A stretch of 64,000 nucleotides of DNA. Source: Paramarasmius palmivorus (Eukaryota; Basidiomycota; Agaricomycetes; Agaricales; Marasmiaceae). This document shows, piece by piece, positions 59,973-64,000 of this stretch. Location: assembly GCA_037176845.1 (NCBI GenBank), contig JAYKXP010000005.1, forward strand, positions 992,001-1,056,000, in the 5' to 3' direction. The notes beneath the pieces were generated by a model. That model had not been told where the DNA came from and searched no databases. It saw nothing but the letters and a program-made list of their open reading frames with translations. Positions within the stretch are counted from its first letter, which is position 1. Each line of letters starts with the position of its first letter. The position numbers were made by a program, and so were the translations under genes.

Positions 59973-61242
59973 ATGTCTCAAAACCAGGGTGATATTCAGG
60001 AGCGTATCGCTGCTGCACGCAGAGAAGCAGAGAGCTTGAAGGAGAAGATTCGTGCAAAGAAGGAGTCATCAGCAGACACTAGCTGTGAGTAATGTTTTCG
60101 TATCACCGCTTAACACTCGGTTGAGCCGTTTTTTCCCCATCACAGTGCGCGCAATGGCTGCTGAAGTCGATGCTCTTCCCCGAATCGTCATGCGTCCCCG
60201 TCGTGCTCTTAGAGGGCATCTTGCAAAGATTTACGCAATGCACTGGGCTGCAGATAGGAGACATCTGGTCTCTGCCTCACAGGATGGGAAACTTATCGTC
60301 TGGGACGCATACACAACAAATAAGGTCCACGCCATTCCTCTCAGGTCTAGCTGGGTCATGACTTGCGCTTATTCACCATCCGGCAATTTCGTCGCATGTG
60401 GTGGTCTTGATAACATCTGCTCGATCTACAGCCTCAACACAAAGGAGAACACTAGCATGAGGGGTGCCCGAGAACTGAGCGCGCACTCGGGTTATCTCAG
60501 TTGCTGTCGTTTCCTCAACGACAGACAAATCGTTACATCCTCAGGAGATATGACTTGTATGTTATGGGATATTGAGGCCGGTGTCCGTGTTGTCGAATTC
60601 AGCGACCACACCGGTGATGTTATGAGGTACCGTCATTAAAAGCTGCTGTTGCTATAGCTTTCTGAACTTTTCGACTAGTCTTTCCTTGGGTCCTAGTCAA
60701 AACGTCTTCGTTTCTGGCGCTTGTGACGCCACCGCCAAACTTTGGGATATTCGAAGTGGACGCGCTACCCAGACCTTCACTGGTCACGAATCGGATATCA
60801 ACGCTGTCCAGTGTGTATTTTTCTTGGTACTACATACCAATGCCCCTCCTAACTCCTGTGCAGGTTCTTCCCGAACGGTGACGCCTTTGCCACAGGATCC
60901 GATGACGCATCTTGTCGGTTGTTCGATATTCGAGCTGATAGGGAGTTGAACTCCTTCACCCATGACAATATCCTTTGCGGTATTACATCAGTAGCATTCT
61001 CCATCTCTGGGCGTATCTTGTTCGGTGGCTATGATGACTGGACTTGCAATGTCTGGGACACGCTTAAGGGTGAGCGTGTGGGTGTATTGACTGGCCATGA
61101 GAACCGAGTCAGTTGCTTGGGTGTCAGTGTCGATGGTATGGCATTGTGCACAGGTAGTTGGGATAGCACACTTCGGGTTGGTCTTGTCTCCTACTTTGAC
61201 ATGTTCTTGATGCTGATCCATTACACAGGTCTGGGCGTAAGC
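59973..61242 (+). CDS. GPB1: Heterotrimeric G-protein beta subunit
   Basis: Seven-bladed WD40 propeller that pairs with G-gamma in pheromone and nutrient signalling. Exons: 59973..60084, 60146..60626, 60679..60810, 60864..61176 and 61231..61242, giving 349 residues, the usual G-beta length. The N-terminal coiled-coil helix ([20 protein letters not shown]) contacts gamma. WD repeats are plain: [120 protein letters not shown] and [13 protein letters not shown] as the end. The last exon codes only VWA and the stop. All splice sites are GT..AG. It looks fully intact. Confidence 0.96.
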
Positions 61243-61788
61243 TAATCATTTTTTATTCCCTTTTCGGTTGGACACCCTTGTCATTTCTGCTACCGACGGC
61301 CATTCACTCCCACATCCCCGTCCATGATTGATATTCGTCCCCTTCTATGAACATTCGACTACACCTCTCACTCGCGACCAACGAGCCGCCCTGCGCCTGT
61401 CATTACAGTATCGTTATTGCACTCTTTACAAAACTTATCATCATGGTCCATGTTCCCTTTACATATATATCGCTCAGGCTTACTTTTCCCTCTTTCTATA
61501 CTTTGCTTCTGGTTTTCTCGTATATACTGTTAAATTCATATCTCTAAACCTCGGAACACGGATTATTTACACTGAGCTAATTGAGTTTAGGCTATTGTAA
61601 GTTGTTCGCTGAAATCGGGCAGAATTGTTCGTATCCATGCAGGAACAATGACACCACACCATCTTTGGGCACAACATGGATCGAAAGCGTATGGTACATG
61701 TACTAGTGTACAAAAATAATCTGCGCAGAAGCGGTCAAGCCATTTAAGTGAGGCGGTACGTTCTGTGAAACATACCACTATCCAGATT
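61243..61788. other. Tail-to-tail spacer
   Basis: 3' flank of the G-beta gene and of the minus-strand gene that follows. T-rich, with no further gene seen. Confidence 0.4.
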
Positions 61789-62274
61789 CTAAAGGTCATC
61801 CTCGAGTGCGTAGTGAACACCTTTCCCCTTCTCCTGCGCCATGACCTCCTTTTCCCCGTCCTCGTCGTCTGCCTCATCTTCGAACCTAACCCCCGGCTTC
61901 TTCTGAACCATACCAATCACCAAGTACGTCAAAACTCTACCCAGCACGCCGACGAGACCCCCCGTGATACACGCAACTCCGCAAAACACATACACCGGAT
62001 AAAACACGTCCGAAAAGTAGAGAAGCACGCGGTACGGTGATACCACCAAGATGCTCAACACGATTTGAATAAACACAGTAAAAGGTGCGAGAATGTAGAG
62101 TAGAATCGGGTGAGGTGAGAGTGCGATGAATGGGTATATGCATTTCTGGATGATCCATGCGAGAGTTTGAAGGGTGTAGCTTATGCTACGCCAGATGAAA
62201 GAGCCGAGCACTGGGAGGAAGAGAAGAGCTTGGCCTAGAGGTGTTTGTTCCCAAGGGATGGATTCGGTTTCCAT
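61789..62274 (-). CDS. Multi-pass membrane protein, uncharacterised
   Basis: 161 residues, intronless coding part. At least three long hydrophobic segments lie at about residues 12-45 (GQALLFLPVLGSFIWRSISY), 58-85 (LLYILAPFTVFIQIVLSILV) and 92-125 (VFCGVACITGGLVGVLGRVL). The C-terminus is acidic and cytosolic-looking (RFEDEADDEDGEKEV). A splice acceptor (..cttgcag) lies directly before the ATG and a good donor (gtaaga) about 70 nt upstream, so a 5' leader intron is likely. The family was not recognised; it could be an ER or nuclear-envelope protein. Confidence 0.7.
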   Translation of the reverse strand: METESIPWEQTPLGQALLFLPVLGSFIWRSISYTLQTLAWIIQKCIYPFIALSPHPILLYILAPFTVFIQIVLSILVVSPYRVLLYFSDVFYPVYVFCGVACITGGLVGVLGRVLTYLVIGMVQKKPGVRFEDEADDEDGEKEVMAQEKGKGVHYALEDDL

Positions 62275-62824
62275 TCTGCAAGCCTGGTCCTAATTTTACT
62301 TTACTATGCGCAATTAAAGCGAATGGAAACAATATCTTACATGTAAACCAGCGTCCCGAGAATCGGCTGTTCAGTATGATGGTGGTTGACGTTAGAAGAG
62401 TGAACGCAGTGCGGCTCTCGTGCTCGCGTGACGGGCGGCTCGAGTCGTGCTAATGAGAAGGCTCCTAATGAAATCTCATTGGATGGAATACAGGCCTAGT
62501 GCTAGTATTGCGTAGTATGCGATGAGGACAAACCAAGAAGACCATAGAACACTACTATAGAGACAATATGGTAAGATATACGATACGAGATACACAAAAC
62601 AAGAGTAGGGCAAATGTCAATGTGCATGGACGAGATGTGCGAATAAATAGTACAATGCGAGGATGCCATCTATGATCATGATGCAGAGATGCTGATAGTG
62701 AATGTGGACGAGAAAACGAAACGAACGTGAGTCATGCAAAACCAAGAAGGGAGGTGCAGATGTTGTGGACGCTAACGTCCAATAAAACAAATAAAGGAAA
62801 TATGATCATGATACATGGGCACGA
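62275..62824. other. Spacer between two minus-strand genes
   Basis: 550 bp with a probable leader intron for the membrane protein at its left end and the 3' flank of the next gene. Otherwise nothing seen. Confidence 0.4.
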
Positions 62825-63910
62825 TTATTGCCCAGAGGCAGCGATATCGGAATCCAAACCCTGGAATGGATACATGTCGTGCCCGATACCGAAACCACTG
62901 TCATTATGACTGTGGCATTTTTCATCAAGCTCCTCAGCAACGACATCCATGCTAAGGCCAAGGCCTACCATCGGTGCCTTGCCTTGACGTTTGATTGATC
63001 CCTCTAGGGTTGGTGTAGTCGGTTGCCCGAGTCCCCATAATTGTAATAGTAGTTGGGATCGCTGATACCAACATGTCGCCCAAGGGTGACCGAGCTGCTT
63101 TAGCGAATATGGGCAATTTGGGGAATATGGCGGGCAGAATGGGGTCTGTAGTGATGTAGTTTGGAAATGTGTTTGCATTGGGAACGGTTTGTGAATTGTT
63201 GGTGTAGCGTGGTCAAAGCTCGACGCTGAGGAAGATGCTGAATATAATGGATATGATGACGACGAAGAAGATGCGGTTGGTCCGCTGATGTCCACGTCCT
63301 CGAAAAACTCCTCGTCTCCTTCCAAGTCGAAAGCCGCCTTGCCAATGCTCTGTGAGACATCGCTCTGCGACTCGGGTAGTCGCGTCGACTCGTCGGCTTC
63401 CTCCTCATTGTCACTATCGACAAGAGTCAAGTCTGAATCATCGCTGTACCCAGTCAGCATGGACATTTGCAGAGACGCGGCATCTCCACATGAAGATGTT
63501 GCACAACTATCTGGGCATTCATCATCTCCGTCTGATTTTTGGGAGAGACGCGCATGCACCATGGCTAGAACCTCCATGTCGGCGGTCCAAAGTGATTTTC
63601 TGATCCTCCACATGGGTATATCCACAAAGTACCTGTCCATGTGTGTGCACCAGGGATCCCTGAGGCCAGACAAGTCACCCCATCGAGGATGGACAGACAG
63701 AGGAGGCATGGGAGGTGTAGGTGGTGATGCGGGCGGCGTTGCTCGCGTCGAGTTTGGCGGTGTGTCCCTCGCACTGGCAAAGAGAGAAGGAAACTGTTCC
63801 GCGACGGGTATTTCGGGAGAAGTTGAGATGCCACCGTAGGCTGGGATGTGCTGGGCGCAAACTGTGTATTCTGCCCACTCTTCCTCGCGCGTCGCCCAGA
63901 ACCACTTCAT
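62825..63910 (-). CDS. Uncharacterised acidic, Ser/Pro-rich protein
   Basis: 361-residue open frame without introns (ATG at 63910). The N-terminal 120 residues hold a probable small domain (MKWFWATREEEWAEYTVCAQ and WCTHMDRYFVDIPMWRIRKS) around a Pro/Thr-rich loop. The middle is acidic and serine-rich (DSDLTLVDSDNEEEADESTR, EGDEEFFEDVDISG). The C-terminus contains SYPLYSASSS and a weak helix, ending LDSDIAASGQ. No family was recognised. The composition is that of a regulatory or scaffold protein; an upstream exon beyond the window edge cannot be excluded. Confidence 0.65.
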   Translation of the reverse strand: MKWFWATREEEWAEYTVCAQHIPAYGGISTSPEIPVAEQFPSLFASARDTPPNSTRATPPASPPTPPMPPLSVHPRWGDLSGLRDPWCTHMDRYFVDIPMWRIRKSLWTADMEVLAMVHARLSQKSDGDDECPDSCATSSCGDAASLQMSMLTGYSDDSDLTLVDSDNEEEADESTRLPESQSDVSQSIGKAAFDLEGDEEFFEDVDISGPTASSSSSSYPLYSASSSASSFDHATPTIHKPFPMQTHFQTTSLQTPFCPPYSPNCPYSLKQLGHPWATCWYQRSQLLLQLWGLGQPTTPTLEGSIKRQGKAPMVGLGLSMDVVAEELDEKCHSHNDSGFGIGHDMYPFQGLDSDIAASGQ

Positions 63911-64000
63911 GTGAAGGAGCGAGTGCCTCGAGTGACCGCGGTGCTCATAATTGTGTCGCTGTGGCTGGGGGGAGGCGAAGATCGAGCGTTGTCTCGGTTG
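63911..64000. other. Window edge
   Basis: Upstream flank of the last gene. Too short to interpret. Confidence 0.3.

Noticed and set aside
1..64000. Transposons, CRISPR arrays, tRNA/rRNA genes, long repeats
   Set aside because: I scanned by eye for terminal repeats, transposase or reverse-transcriptase motifs, repeat-spacer patterns and tRNA boxes and saw none. Degenerate remnants in the gene-poor stretches cannot be excluded without a search.

Overview
The window is nuclear DNA of a filamentous fungus, most likely a mushroom-forming basidiomycete (Agaricomycete). The genes are cut by many short introns (mostly 45-70 nt, GT..AG). Fungus-specific proteins are present: the DASH kinetochore subunits Dam1 and Dad3, HET-C, Nup192 and Fab1. 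No bacterial operons, rRNA, tRNA, CRISPR arrays or recognisable transposons were seen. All identifications come from reading spliced translations by eye; no database search was run.

Layout. 1-634: 3' part of Mediator subunit Med11 (+). 2994-4052 and 11160-12225: two paralogous bHLH-zipper transcription factors (-), with a four-helix membrane protein gene (5974-7149, -) between them that carries an in-frame stop. 13734-16190: HET-C (-). 16660-17354: PPxY membrane protein (-). 17734-18884: Dam1 with an unusual C-terminal extension (+). 18946-20812: Ltv1 (-). About 21076-27581: Taf2 with three C-terminal bromodomains (+). 27736-35255: Fab1 lipid kinase (-). 35907-37946: COP9 signalosome subunit 2 (-). 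38068-38490: Dad3 (+). 38858-39660: uncharacterised protein (-). 41138-41701: mitochondrial ribosomal mL40 (-). 41936-48173: nucleoporin Nup192 (-). 48253-49275: mitochondrial ribosomal uL1m (+). 49364-51529: Rsm22 (-). 51598-53472: Sad1/USP39 splicing factor (+). 53620-53980: small membrane protein (-). 54220-57462: three tandem tiny genes (-), each coding for little more than one double-stranded-RNA-binding domain. 59973-61242: G-protein beta subunit (+). 61789-62274: membrane protein (-). 62825-63910: uncharacterised acidic protein (-).

Most of the window is core housekeeping: transcription (Med11, Taf2, bHLH), ribosome assembly (Ltv1), mitochondrial translation (mL40, uL1m, Rsm22), chromosome segregation (Dam1, Dad3), nuclear pore, splicing, signalosome and phosphoinositide signalling. 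Several genes form head-to-head pairs with short shared upstream regions: Rsm22/Sad1, Nup192/uL1m, CSN2/Dad3, Ltv1/Taf2 and the PPxY gene/Dam1.

The most unusual content is the array of mini-dsRBD genes, whose exons are so short (some 10-24 nt) that ORF-based gene finding misses them. Next come a Taf2 fused to a triple bromodomain module, a Dam1 with a folded-looking tail, a duplicated bHLH gene, and a few genes (membrane protein, Taf2, uL1m) whose reading frame is interrupted or ambiguous near an exon junction. Gene-poor stretches (635-2993, 4053-5973, 7150-11159, 12226-13733, 39661-41137, 57463-59972) contain open frames that could not be assembled into convincing genes.
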